Source: Chloranthus sessilifolius
Taxonomy: Eukaryota; Streptophyta; Magnoliopsida; Chloranthales; Chloranthaceae
Reading direction: 5' to 3'
NCBI GenBank assembly: GCA_021018995.1
Contig: JAJIZI010000018.1
Location: 736,001-800,000, forward strand
DNA length: 64,000 bases
Below the pieces are notes generated by a model, which searched no databases, had not been told where the DNA came from, and worked only from the letters and a program-made list of their open reading frames with translations. Within the stretch, counting starts at the first letter, position 1, and each line of letters starts with the position of its first letter. Of this stretch, positions 1 to 10,887 are shown in pieces. Position numbers and translations under genes: made by a program.

Positions 1-30
1 AGTCCTGTTATTGAAACTATGCCAGCTGTG

Positions 31-1473
31 ATGGTTGAGAGGCAGAGGAAACTGAAGGAATATAATGCACCTGGGGCATATACATCATCCTTCTACATTT
101 AATTTCCTTTAGTTGAGGGAAATTATGAGATTAAGTCCTCCACCATCAACATGTTGTCATCTTTCCCAGGGCTTAGCAAGGAAGATCCTTACAAGCACAT
201 CGATGAGTTCTTGGCACTTTGCACCACATTTAACATTGCTGGCTTGGGACCGGAAGCCACCAAACATAGGCTTTTTTCTTTTTCCTTAAAGGATAAAGCC
301 AACACTTGGCTTTCCAGGCTCCCAGCAAACAACATACAGACATGTAATGATATTCAATGCCAATTTTAGGCAAAATTCTTCCCTATGAATAAAACTAGTC
401 ATATGAGGACGAGCATACTTTCATTTACTCAATCCTCAACTGAAGATTTTCATGAAACATGGGAAAAGTTTGAAGAAATATTAAAACAATGTCTCCACCA
501 CCAAATTTCATAGTGGCAGCTTGTACAAGTCTTCTACCAAGGAATTGATCCCAAAAGTGGGGACATGGTGGATGCCTCTTATGGGGGTACTTACCTCCAC
601 AAGACAGCTGACGAGGAATGGGAATTATTTGATATTACAAGTGAGAATTTCATGCAGCAGGAGTCACTATCTCACAATGGCAGTCAGACCCCAGCTTGAA
701 TGGTAAAAGAATCCACCTCTAGAGGTGACATGTATGAGGTCAAGGTGGAGAGTGAATTAGAAAGGAAGGTGGACAACCTGAGCTTAAAATTTGATAAATT
801 AATAAACGTGATGCAACCTAGATTGGTTGTACAAGTGGAAGGGGAAGGTTTGATATGCAAATCTCCCACACGTTCACTTCAAGAATGTCCATCAGCCAAC
901 CAGTTCCCTGAATTTGTTATGGAGCATGCCAATGCAACCCAGTCAAATGGACAACAGCCTGCTGGGTACACCTAGAGAAACTACCCCAATCTGAGGGGGA
1001 GATAAGGCACATAACAGTAGCCCCAACAGCATCAGTTGGCAGTACCATACAGACCACAACACTAATTCAACCAGGGATATGCACCTAGGCAAAATTTCTA
1101 GCTGCTTGCCCCATAGCCAAATCATTTGGTTTGGCCCCCATCACAGCCTACGTCCTCTTCTTTTGAAGTACAGATACTGACATCAATGTAAAATCTTAGA
1201 AACTTGGACCAATCTCTGATCTCCCATTGGCAAAGGATTAAAAAAATAGAGGACCGGCTAGGTCATATCTATAATGCTTTGAACAAGAGAAAGGAGAGCA
1301 GGTTGCCTGGTCAACCCTTCGCCAACCATAAAGGGCAGTACATGATTGGAGAAGGCTCCTCTTCTCATGAGGACTCTAATGCAATCACTACTCTGAGGAG
1401 TGGCAGGGTGGTTGACAATCAAGTTAGCAGGGTAGCTGAGGAAACCATGGAGAATGAAAAGAAAATACTGTGA
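31..1473 (+). pseudogene. gag: gag of RE-1, decayed
   Basis: Gag builds the virus-like particle and binds RNA. The start ATG at 31 opens with MVERQRKLKEYNAPG, matching the gag starts of RE-2 and RE-4. The capsid core has GLSKEDPYKHIDEF, and a late TLRSG motif lies near 1390. The reading frame is the same throughout but carries stops at 100, 367, about 511, 697 and many between 975 and 1200. Several sit where related gags have Gln or Trp, which fits C-to-T decay. The zinc knuckle has lost its first Cys and its His (GLICKSPTRSLQEC). Not functional. Confidence 0.85.
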
Positions 1474-1686
1474 GTATAGAAGAAGATTTGAATTCATTCA
1501 CAGTAGGGACAAAATAAGGGGGCTGATGTTAAGCCCCAACATGAAGAAATAAATGAAGAAAAAAGAAGAAAATAAAAATTTGATCATGATGTAGCTAGGC
1601 ATGCAGCTGAGGTACCAGCAGTACCTCAGCTACCATTTCCTCATGCACTTGATGGACCTTCCTCTTTTGACAAAGGGAATGTCTAA

Positions 1687-2272
1687 ATGGAGGATATGAT
1701 GGAGACCTTCAGGCAGGTCAAGATAAATTTACTCTTGCTTGATGCTATTAAACAGGTCCCTGCCTATGCTAAATTCTTGAAGGAGATTTGTACTCAAAAG
1801 AGGAAAGCAAGAGTCCATTTATCCAAGAAGGTTTTTGTAACTGAAAATGTGAATTTTTGTGCTTTCAATTGTCACACCTGAAAAGTTGCAAGACCTAGGG
1901 GTACCTACTATCCCTTGTGTTAACGGTGCCCACACCATTAGTAGGGATCTTCTAAACCTAGGAGCCAGTGTAAACCTGCTATCATTTACTATGTATGAGT
2001 AGCTAGGTTTGGGGGAGTTGAAACCAACTCCAATTGTGCTCCAAATAGCTAATAGGTCCGACAGAAGACCCATGAGTATGGTTGAGGATGTTTTGGTAGG
2101 AGTAGACAAGTTCTACTTCCCTGCTAATTTTTTAGTCTTGGATATGGAACCTTGCAAAAGTAAAACTCCCATTCCTGTGATCTTAGGTAGGCAATTCTTG
2201 GCCACTGCCAATGCTTATATTCAATGCAGGTCTGGGGTCATGGAGGCTACCTTCAGGAATATGAAGGGTTGA
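1687..2272 (+). pseudogene. aspartic protease region of RE-1, decayed
   Basis: The retropepsin-like protease would mature Gag-Pol. The pre-protease segment (MEDMMETFRQVKINL, AYAKFLKEICTQKRKAR) is in one frame to 1881; the rest continues in another frame, so there is a frameshift near 1870. The active-site loop reads NLGASVNLL where RE-3 has DLGATVNLL, so the catalytic Asp is lost. The flap and C-terminal part (VILGRQFLATANAYIQCRSG) is well kept. Nothing of RT follows, because RE-2 is inserted at 2377. Confidence 0.85.
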
Positions 2273-2903
2273 GCTAAATGTGTGTAATGCTGCAAGACAA
2301 CCTCAGCTAGACAATGAAAACTGTTTTGTAGTTGTTGTACTAGATGACCTTATGGAGGAGAATTTATCCCAACTACTGTTGGACTACTCCAAGTGTCTAA
2401 ATGTTGATATTTGTTTAAGTCATGAGATGGTAAAATAAAATTATAAAGGTGGAGTAAAATGGCTCTAAAATCAGTAACCTAAAGTACACACAGCCTGCAA
2501 GATACCGGGCTATTGTAGTAAGGTTTGATAAGTAAGAGTTTCTCCAAAAGAGAAATTGATCTAGAACCCATAATGGGCAATAATAGTAGGTCTCTAGATC
2601 TGGATGCAGATCTGACAATCCTAAAGAATGGGAGTGGGGTGTCACAACTACACTAAATTACCTACTAAAAAGAAAATAAATAAAGTGCAGTCCTATCCTA
2701 AGAAAGGGTTAAGAAGAAGGTGGTGATGGTGTGTTAAAATAAAGATAAAAAGATGGGTAGTAAGCAGTTTAGGTTAAGGTACATTCAGTAATGTAACTCA
2801 TATTTAGGGCTATCTCTGTAGCAAATCGTTACTGAAGTGCTATAAAAAACCCCAGCAAGGTAGAAGAATCCAACATAACCCATGCCATTTAGACTGCTCT
2901 TAA

Positions 2904-2941
2904 GGCAATAATTTGTCCACTCAAATAGTCAGAGACTATCC
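2904..2941 (-). other. 38-nt leader hairpin, RE-2 copy 3 (degenerate)
   Basis: Same GG-9 bp-CCA-hexaloop-UGG-9 bp-CC layout as the RE-3 hairpin, but two of the nine central pairs are mismatched. It lies about 1,010 nt downstream of the TATA-like box. Confidence 0.6.
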
Positions 2942-3013
2942 AATAGAGTTTGTCAAATCTCATTGATTAAATCAGAAAAGTTAACCTAATCCAAAGGAGT
3001 GAACTGATCTTAA

Positions 3014-3051
3014 GGCTATAATCTATCCACTTAAATGGTCACAGACTATCC
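3014..3051 (-). other. 38-nt leader hairpin, RE-2 copy 2
   Basis: In sense RNA AUAGUCUGU pairs with AUAGAUUAU over all nine positions, two of them G-U. The inner CCA/UGG and outer GG/CC pairs are kept. Confidence 0.7.
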
Positions 3052-3460
3052 AATAGATTTCCTCCAACCAATGAACTAAAACAGGCCATGAATACCATTG
3101 CAGATACTGTGGTTGGTAGGTTATAAGCACCCCAATTTTGCTACAGATCTGGCAAACATTCATCGGAGTTCCAACCCATAAAATCTTATGTGTGTGGCAA
3201 AGGCCATCAGTACAATGCTTGGACACATAGGAAAAACAACAGGTTGAATAGAGACTTAAATACAGTTTGTCATTACTAAAAAAGGGCTATAATGACCCAG
3301 CCTACAAATCTGCAATCACTACAGAGAAGCCAATCTAACATTTGATAGTGGTCAAATAAAATATAGGGGAGCTTATTTCTATACAACATCTCACTAGTCT
3401 ACAAGCTCAAATGTAGAGGAGAAGAATCCTTCTCAGATCTGTGACCAAGACCTGCCCTAG

Positions 3461-3498
3461 GGCTATAGTCTGTCCACTCAAATGGTCACAGGCTATCC
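3461..3498 (-). other. 38-nt leader hairpin, RE-2 copy 1
   Basis: AUAGCCUGU pairs with ACAGACUAU with one C-A mismatch. It lies about 450 nt downstream of the TATA-like box and 447 nt before the next copy. Confidence 0.7.
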
Positions 3499-5151
3499 AT
3501 AGAGGCTGCCTTACCCTCAGATGATGAGATGGAATATGTAAACTGTTGCTGCCACCATGGTCTCAGGGCTACAAGCTCAAGCTTCCATGGGCCTTTTAAT
3601 AAGCTCAAATCCTAAATGCATGTTATAGCCTGAACAAAACTACGGACAAATAGGAAAATAATAGATTAAATGAAAATGAACATTTAAAACACAAATTCCA
3701 TTGATCTAAATAATCAATAATGAAATTTCTCAAGGCAGCAGCCTTGTGCACAACAGCTCTTCACAAAATCTCAATGTTTAAATGACCTATTACAAAACTA
3801 AATGAAACTACACCTAATTGCTTACCAAAGATTTAGCTAGTAAGTGATGGGCTAAGAGAGAAGGAAAATAGAAAAAGAGGTGATCAAACCCAAACCCTAA
3901 CGCTAATCTGCTTGAGCTCTCAGCCGACAGAGGTTGAAGGAGAGAGTGATTTATAAATTCTAAGTTACAAGCACAACTTATTTACTCAGTCCTACTGCCT
4001 TGGTTAAGAGAAGAATAAACCCTAATTTTTCTAACAGATGTGGCACTGTTATAACCCTTGGATTTCTTAGGATGTGTGCCTCGAGATTAGTGCCTCGAGA
4101 TGCATGCCCTAGACCTAGGGAAATCCCTAAAAGGTCTTTGAGTTAAGGTTGAGAAGTGGAGAGCCTGAGCTTTGCAAGACTGGCTTCTGAACATTACTTC
4201 TGTAGCGCATTTGGTTTATGCTTTTTAATTCCTTTGCGCAACTTGCAAAGTCCTCGCGAGGTAGAATTTGGCTTTGAATGCTGCTGTCTCGCGTGGAAGG
4301 ACTTTTGATGATCACGTAGCTGATCTGTCTTTGAATGCACTCGCGCAGAAGGACTTGTAGTTCTTAGCTTGCTCACACAGTATGGCTTCAAAATCTTTTG
4401 TCATGAGGTACTCGTGCAGATGCTTTCACATCTTGCTCGGTACAGGGTTAAGCTTTCCAACTGTGCGAGAGAACTTCTGGGAGTCTCTCTCTTCCAAAGC
4501 CACATGAGAACTTCGTGAGGTTGTGGCTGTTGTTCGCACAATTTGGTCTCGCGAGGTAATGCGTGCGGCTACTTGGAAGTTTGATCCTCGTGAGAGGTTC
4601 GCAAGATGTATTCCTGGAGGCTTAGTGCATGACTACTTCGCAAGCTCTTTTATGTGTTGATTGCAGCTTAAGTGCGTGGCTGCTGCACGAGAGGCTATTT
4701 TGGGATAATCCCCTCACTGAGCTGCACGACTGCTTCACGAGCTCTAGTGCGCTACTGTCTTAGCTGCGCGAGGGCGCTTTGCTGCTAAATTTGAATAGCA
4801 CGAGGTAGCACCTCAACTGTGCGAGATAAGTCTTTCCTTCCTCTGTGGCTATGCACATGCTTTTGTTGCAGCTTCCTCCACTCTCATCTATGCTTGGTTC
4901 ATCTGTTGGACTTTCTTGGTCCCTCATGACATGCAAAAATAGTCACTATGGTGTTCCATCATTCTATGGCTCAGCTGTCATCTTTCGCTTGAATTCTCTC
5001 TCTTCTTGGCACCAAAGATATGGACTTTGTGTTAAGCTGCACAATTTATTACAAACTACAAAACACACTTAAACAATAGTTATTAGTCTGCTTCATGGTC
5101 TAGCAAGGGTTAGTTTAAGAGGTGAAAAGTGGTACTTTTCAGTGAATAACA

Positions 5152-5164
5152 TACCCCCAAACCT
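5152..5164 (-). other. polypurine tract of RE-2
   Basis: Sense-strand AGGTTTGGGGGTA lies directly before the 3' LTR start. The same motif adjoins the 3' LTRs of RE-3, RE-4 and RE-5. It would prime plus-strand DNA synthesis. Confidence 0.85.
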
Positions 5165-7075
5165 AATCTTTGTTAGTCCTGAGCAAAGTAAAATTTAAAT
5201 AGTTACTCTAAGAATGTAAATGCCACTTTTGTAGGGAGCATGGATGCATTTAACTTATGCATCAAGCCTTTTAAACCCCTAGGTGATCCCTAGTGGAGGA
5301 GTGAAGTCTCCTGAGGGTTTTCAGTGAGGGTACCCACAAACTTCTCAATGAAATAGTTAATAAAAGTGTAGCATAGTGGTTAATCAGTTTGAAATAAATA
5401 CAGTCCATTCCACCCTTACTATGTCAAAATTAAAGGAGTTCCAAAGTAGTGTATGCAAACAACTTAACACCTCAGTCATGCATGCTCATCACATTCAATC
5501 AGTTGGCACCAAGAAAATAATATGTGCAAAACAGTATTGAGCTTACCAGTACATCAAAATTAAGGTTCAAATAATGCCCCAATGATTTCAATCTCAGACC
5601 CAATGCTTACCAGGACTGTTTCTCACAAATGAATTTAAGGGTGCACCATTTCACAAAAGTTCAAGAGTAGTTACATACCCCAAATGGGTTTGCAAGCATG
5701 AGCTTAGGCAGTGCTACTAATTTCTAAAATCATATAGTACTCTCACCATAGATTAGACATTCACATGATAGTTCATTTGACTTTGGATCAACAAGGGCTT
5801 TTCATGGGTTGTAATGTGTCATATTAGGGTGGATTGTAAAGAATAAAAGGGGTAAAGAGGGATTTAAAATTGAAAATTCGGCACAGGTAAGAGATGATTC
5901 ATGACTTTACCTTCTTCATTTCAGCACAACCCCATCCTCTTTTAAAATTTCATAGCTAAAGTGGCCAACTTCTTCTCTTCTTTTTAACATTTTCAATGAA
6001 ATTCTTCTTTTGACTTCTCTCTCATTTCTCTTCCCCTTTTGTTTTTGGTTTCTTGTATTGATATTTTTTTTTTATGATGGTTGCCACACATCTACAACTG
6101 CTACACCGTTATTTATAGATTTCCTCCTCTCTTCTTCACCTTTCACTAAATGTTAAACTTTACTCACCTATCTTTAACATCCTCTGCATTATCTTCTGAA
6201 TTTTCAGAGTGAGGGTAGGGCTGTATCAGGTTAAGAGATTCAGGTTCAAGTACTTTGGTGTTTGTTGAAGAGAAATTGGGCTTTAAGGCTCAAAATGTGT
6301 ATGCACAAGGGTAGTTTTACAGGTTTGATCTTTTAGGCTCAAACTGTCCAAATGATGTCCTTGATTCTTTTCTTAATGGCATGATTACTGTCAAACAACT
6401 TCAACTTGGGGTGTCTAACTTCTAGTGAAATGGGTTTGACTCAGTCAATCCTTAGAACGTAAAATATTGCCCAAGACAATCCTAAAAAAGAAAAAATTTT
6501 ACAGGCTCAAAGCTCACTGGGTAGTCTTCAATTGAACTCAAAGGGGTATACTTTCACCTGTTTCTCTCCTTATTGGTTCACTAGCTACTGCTTATAAAAA
6601 AATTTCTTGATGTTCACCTCATAGAAGTATTGATTTTCAAATGATTTTAGTATTAAAAAGGTCTGCACAGTGTTTAAATTTCCTCACTTTCAATATTGCT
6701 TAGGTGAAGTTCATTCTATTCATTTCTCACTTAGCTAAGACTGTTGCACTTAGGTTAACTATATCATTGGCAATCCTTACCACACCCCCAAACCTATGAG
6801 GAGCGGTGTCCTCACTGATTCAAAGATAAAAGGGCATGTGCAGCAGGGATCATATACAAAATTAGATAGAAAATAAAGGAAGTAAAAGCATGGAAGAAAG
6901 CACACACAAACAACTAAAACAGGCAAACTAGATATGAAATAGAAAGTAATCAAGCAAAACATAATAAAAAGGCAATTGCATTTATACACAAATATTTGTA
7001 CAATGAAAGGGAAAAGAACTACACAAAAATTATGCAAAGACATCCTAACTAACTACAGGTGCATATCTAGACATC
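5165..7075 (-). other. 3' non-coding tail of RE-2
   Basis: About 1.9 kb between the ORF2 stop and the PPT. I see no credible ORF. It shares collinear blocks with the equivalent regions of RE-3, RE-4 and RE-5, for example the GGTACCCTCACTGAAAACC block just before the PPT. A second purine tract lies at its ORF2-side end. Confidence 0.7.
6781..6794 (-). other. second (inner) purine-tract motif of RE-2
   Basis: Sense GGTTTGGGGGTGTG, 1.64 kb before the 3' LTR, repeats the PPT core. A TGAGGA-N6-TCCTCA hairpin lies just upstream on the sense strand. Confidence 0.65.
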
Positions 7076-9012
7076 CTAATTATCTGTTGGTTTAGTCTTG
7101 ACTTGGGGTCCTTTTCCTTTTTCTTCAGTAGTAGCAGGAGAAGTAGCAGGAGGGGGAGGCTCAGCTGCCTGTGGAGGAGCTGTGCCAGTTAATTGAGCAA
7201 GTCTCCTTTCAAGTATTTCTGCTTTGGTTTCAACAAGCCGAGTACTTATTTCAAAGAGCTCCTTGGTGGCCTTTGCGACATTTTTTGAGGCAGCTAATCT
7301 TTTCTCTAGGGCATCTACTCTCATCTTCTCCGTTGCTACAATATGCTTTATAGCTTCATATTGGATCAAAATTCTACCCCATCCCTTTGATATAGCTAGC
7401 AGGTGTACTCTGCGATCCAACTCCATTCGATTTATCCTCTCTTCATAGGGCTGTCTGATTGAAGTTCTGATGGTAGCCATGCCTTTAATGACATCATTCT
7501 TCAGGTATGGGTTCTCTTGCATGGCATGTAGGAGAGTGGAGTATGGAGGTATGGAGAAGGATGAGGCATGTAGGATTGGCTACTGATCACTCAAGGAAGG
7601 GCTAACCAGTAAGAAAGAGGGGATGGATGATGTGAATATGGAGGGTAAAGGGTGATGGAGTGCTGGTTCAGGCTCAAGGTCTGTTTGGGTTGGTGTTGAG
7701 GAGGTGGATATTAAGTCCTCCACATATGTTGCAACATCAGAGGTTCCTACAACAGGTGGGATATCAGGTGGGGGGATAATGGGCAACTGGATAGGGATAG
7801 GTTAGGGTTCTGGTTCAGGTTTAGGTTCATTTTGTGTAGAGGCATTAGTCAATGTAGTTGGAGGGATAATGGGATCTGGATCAATGGGTGTAATGGTAGG
7901 TGTGGTGATAGCTGAGGTTATGGGTTGGGGAGAAGGAGGTGGGGTAGGTAAATGGATGGTTATTGGGATAGGTAGTTGTTATGATGTTGGGGTTAAAAGT
8001 GACAAGGAGGGTTAGATGGATTCTATGCTGGTTTGAATTGAGGCATGGTTCGGGAGGGTAGAGTTCATGGCATGCAGGTTGGCATCAATGGATGATTGGG
8101 TTTGTCTAAGGGTTCAAAGAACTCAGATGGCAAAAGTATGGAGGTTCCAATGGGTTGGGGGGTGTAGTGGGGAGCTATGTGGGATTTCATTGGTGTAAGT
8201 CTCAGGCTCTAAGACTTGGGTTGTTGAGGTTGGTGGTAGGCCAATGGTTGGGTCTGGTATGGATGTGGTTTCAGGAATTGGGATAGTTTGGGATATATAG
8301 GTGGGTTGGGACTCTATGTGGGCTTTTGTAAATTTTCTTTTCTTTGTATAGGTAGTCTTCACAGGTGGGCTAGGGTGAGCTGGGTAAGTGGGAAAGGGTA
8401 CAGGTATGGGTAATGAAGTTATGGTGGCTGTAGGTATGGGGGCTAATGAAGGTTGTGAGTTTGGGTTGAGGGGATAATGGCTGGCGTGTGAGGTGAAGGG
8501 GTGGCTGATAAGGTAATGGCTTCAGATGTGGAAGTGGTGCTAGCTGGCATACTTGAATGGGCTGTCTAACATAGGGCAGCAGAGGGTGGAGCCACAAAGG
8601 CAACAACAGCAGCAACATCAGAGGTTGGTAGTACATTTGCCTTATTCTTCTTCTTCTCAATGAGAGTGTCACTGATCTCCCATTGTTTCTTCCCACAATT
8701 TATGGGATTCAGGGAAATGGTTTCTTCATTCATTTGAAATGGGTATCTGCCCAGCTTCAATAAGGTTGTAATGAGCCTATAGTGTGGAAGGGAATTGGGT
8801 TTCTTCTTGATTTTCACCTTCTCAACAATGTCTGTCATCCCTTCAAAAATTAACTTGGCAGCATCCATGTAGTGGTTCTTGTGAAAGGAGAAGAGTGCAC
8901 AGCAATAGGAGACCTCCTCTCCTGCTCATGTCCAGAGTAATATACATTTTTCCTTAGCACCCCATCCATAAATCTGAGGTGGGAGTATATATCTCTCTTC
9001 CTGATTGATGCC
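7076..9012 (-). pseudogene. ORF2 of RE-2, 3' part (plant transposon-type protein)
   Basis: This is the C-terminal two thirds of ORF2, on the far side of the RE-3 insertion. At its upstream end it has SIRKRDIYSHLRFMDGVLRKN and the family core SGHEQERRSPIA. After a frameshift (about 8870) comes DAAKLIFEGMTDIVEKV, then a long Pro/Thr/Ser-rich segment (8560-7560) broken by stops. It ends in a basic-acidic helical segment (MQENPYLKNDVIKGMA..., 7522-7076) likely to form a coiled coil. A TPTQTD motif lies near 7680. Function unknown; it occupies the env-like position of Athila-type elements. The first residues are in the piece at 23378-24121. Confidence 0.8.
9008..9012. repeat. target-site duplication of RE-3, left copy (ATGCC)
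   Basis: ATGCC directly precedes TGTTGAG of the 5' LTR and recurs at 23373-23377 after the 3' LTR. Confidence 0.95.
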
Positions 9013-9275
9013 TGTTGAGAACTGGAAAATACCATTTTTCACCCCTCAACCTGAGTCTTGATAGACCTTTGAGAGAACTAAATAAGTGTTCTAAGTGCTT
9101 GTGTTTCAGCTAACAATAAAGACAGGCTTAACCATAAAAGCAGCTTAAAAGTGCCGAAAAGATGATAATCCATGTCGATCCAAAGGAAGAAAGAGAAGGG
9201 ACAACCTCACTAGCCGTTAAAAGGTCTGAACTGAAGAGGCAAAGACCTGGTCTCAACCCAAAAAAGAAGTATGGA

Positions 9276-9550
9276 GCAATTCGAACAGAAAAATGCACTA
9301 CAGAGTACTTTTCGCAAAGAACCTGAACTATTCGAAAAGAACCTGAACTCTGCGAAAAGAACTAAAAACTCCAGGCTTAGCTTTCGAAGAGCACCTGAAC
9401 TCTTCGAAGAGATAATTGACCTTTTCGAAAAGAAGAGAACTCCATTCGAACAGAACCAGAACATTGCGAAAAGAGCTTCAGGAGTTACAACACCTTGCGA
9501 AAAGTCCCCTAAACTATGCGAAAAGGTATTTTGGAGATTCCCAACTTTTG
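9276..9550 (+). promoter_or_regulatory. U3 array of TTCGAA/TGCGAAAAG motifs, RE-3
   Basis: About a dozen variants of TTCGAA, TTCGAAAAG and TGCGAAAAG in 275 nt, including the 12-bp palindrome CTTTTCGAAAAG at 9421-9432. The same palindrome appears twice in front of ORF2 (16728 and 16842) and once in the 3' LTR (21912). A role in transcription or silencing is inferred from position. Confidence 0.65.
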
Positions 9551-9814
9551 CAAGGGCAATTCAGTAATCTTTTTCACGGGCCCCAATGCATTTAAAAACC
9601 TAGGGACATTCCAGAAGATTCTAAGCATGAAGCGAAGGCATATTCCGCCCCATGTGAGCACCTAGAGATGAAATAACTTGGCGGGAACTTGTAGAAACTC
9701 TAACAAACTTTCAAAATGCATAACAAAATTAATGCTTTTGTCACCTGATTGGCTGAACTAGATCGACCAATTCTGATTGGCCAGAACAGATCTGGATCCT
9801 TGTGCTCGACTACC

Positions 9815-9889
9815 ATTGGTCGATACAGATCTGAGCACTTCTGATTGGTTGATACACATCTGAGCTGGACTTAGGGAAAACTATAAATA
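9815..9889 (+). promoter_or_regulatory. core promoter of RE-3: 29-bp repeats with ATTGG boxes and TATA box
   Basis: Two imperfect 29-bp tandem repeats (9815-9843, 9844-9872) each start with ATTGG, an inverted CCAAT box. TATAAATA follows at 9882-9889. Two further GATTGG motifs lie near 9748 and 9776. The arrangement is that of an RNA polymerase II promoter in U3. Confidence 0.8.
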
Positions 9890-10322
9890 GATGAACCATT
9901 TGCCCAATTTGGGCATCCAGATTTTGAGTTTCATTCCTATTCCCCCATTTCCAAACCAGATAGTGTGTCTGAAATCCCTGTAATAACCTCACTTTTACTT
10001 GCAATTGAGAGCTGTGAGATACTTCTGTAATTCAAAAGAGAGTTGTATTCAAGACTACAAATCTGAGAGTTGTTTAAGCTGTGCTCTGTAATTGTAATGG
10101 TGAATTTGAAAAGGTTGTCAGAAAAGTACATTCTCAATTGGACTCATGTTAAGGGTTCCCTCTGATCTCCTTATTGCATTAGACTCCTTTAGATTTACTG
10201 TTTTTCATGCAATTTCCCTTGATTAATTAATCCAGTGAGAATTAGTATTTGTAACCTAATCTCTCACGGCATTTGTAGTGATGCTTCCCATTCTAAATTA
10301 AGGCTTTGGACTTAAGACTATT

Positions 10323-10360
10323 GGATGGTCTGTGGCCATTGAAGTGGACAGACCATAGCC
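10323..10360 (+). other. 38-nt leader hairpin, RE-3 5' LTR
   Basis: GG, then AUGGUCUGU, a GG bulge, CCA, hexaloop UUGAAG, UGG, ACAGACCAU, an AG bulge, CC. All 14 pairs are Watson-Crick. It lies about 440 nt downstream of the TATA box, so it is in the transcript. Fifteen other copies are listed in this window. Confidence 0.8.
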
Positions 10361-10689
10361 ATAAGCCTAAACCTAATCCTTGAGTTAGATTTTTTTCTCT
10401 TACATCTGTGCTTGTAGCTAGATGAAGATTGGATCATCTCTCAGTTGGTTTGCAGTTATTCTCATTGTATTTCAAGGACCAAATCAAAGTTAGATATTAT
10501 TTCTCCATTTTTTATAAGTTTACATCAAAATTCCCCAACTCATATTTGGATCATTTAGTTTAACTTTTACTTTTATCATTTAGTTAATGTGACAAATTCA
10601 ACCTCCCATCATATGTGCTTTCTAGATAGGATAAGAGGCCAGATCTGGTAGCTCAGATCTGAAGGTTTATCTTGCATTTTAAACAAATT

Positions 10690-10754
10690 CTCTGTGGACG
10701 ATCTTTTACTCACTTACATTTAAAACTTGCTACAATTGGCCCTGATCTTGCAGG
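10690..10754 (+). other. conserved U5 block, RE-3 5' LTR
   Basis: Pattern: CTGTGG..GATCTTTTACT, then AAAACTTGCTACAA, then GGCCCTGATCTTGCAGG. Related blocks lie near the inner end of the other LTRs here (31659-31718, 42304-42363, and minus-strand 2494-2552, 27445-27503, 50801-50860, 54353-54413, 57437-57496) and in the 3' LTR (23181-23245). Role unknown. Confidence 0.65.
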
Positions 10755-10887
10755 CTAATTCACTTCTCTTTGTGTTGATATTTCTTTACTCTTTTTAATA
10801 TTCTAGATTCATTATAACTTAGCAGTTGCAAACCTGTTTTCAAAACACAAATAAATCAAGCACACTTAGAATCAAACAACATGTTTT

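Larger units (their letters stand above)
1..2376 (+). mobile_element. RE-1: gag-protease remnant of Athila-like Ty3/gypsy element
   Basis: This is the left-most element and enters from outside the window. It holds gag and the protease start on the plus strand and stops where the 3' LTR of RE-2 begins with TGTTGG. Protein similarity to RE-3 gag and protease identifies it. RT, integrase and both LTRs of this copy are outside the window or lost. It is heavily decayed and is the host sequence into which RE-2 jumped. Confidence 0.85.
2377..5151 (-). repeat. 3' LTR of RE-2
   Basis: It is 2.78 kb long, with TG..CA ends on the minus strand. Sense order is U3 (5151 down to about 3957) with many CGCG-containing motifs such as CGCGAGGTAG at 4255-4264; TATA-like TTTATAAA at 3950-3957; then a long transcribed leader with three copies of the 38-nt hairpin; then a conserved U5 block near 2494-2552. 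The short ORFs in it are not genes. Confidence 0.88.
9013..10881 (+). repeat. 5' LTR of RE-3
   Basis: It starts TGTTGAGAACTGG and ends CAAACAACA. U3 contains an array of TTCGAA-type motifs, two 29-bp promoter repeats and a TATA box at 9882. The leader holds one 38-nt hairpin and the conserved U5 block. The reading frame through 9271-9567 is only an artefact of the motif array. Confidence 0.95.

Noticed and set aside
2904-3498. CRISPR-like array, because a near-identical 38-nt repeat recurs
   Set aside because: Spacing is hundreds of bases and irregular, the repeats lie inside LTRs of plant retrotransposons, and no cas-like gene is present.
6000-6075. T-rich tract as a terminator or poly(A) signal
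   Set aside because: Simple low-complexity sequence in the RE-2 tail, with no positional counterpart in RE-3 or RE-5.
9271-9567. 98-codon frame repeating EQFEQ/FEKN-like residues, present again at 21762-22058
   Set aside because: The repetitive peptide is a by-product of the TTCGAA motif array in U3, upstream of the TATA box.
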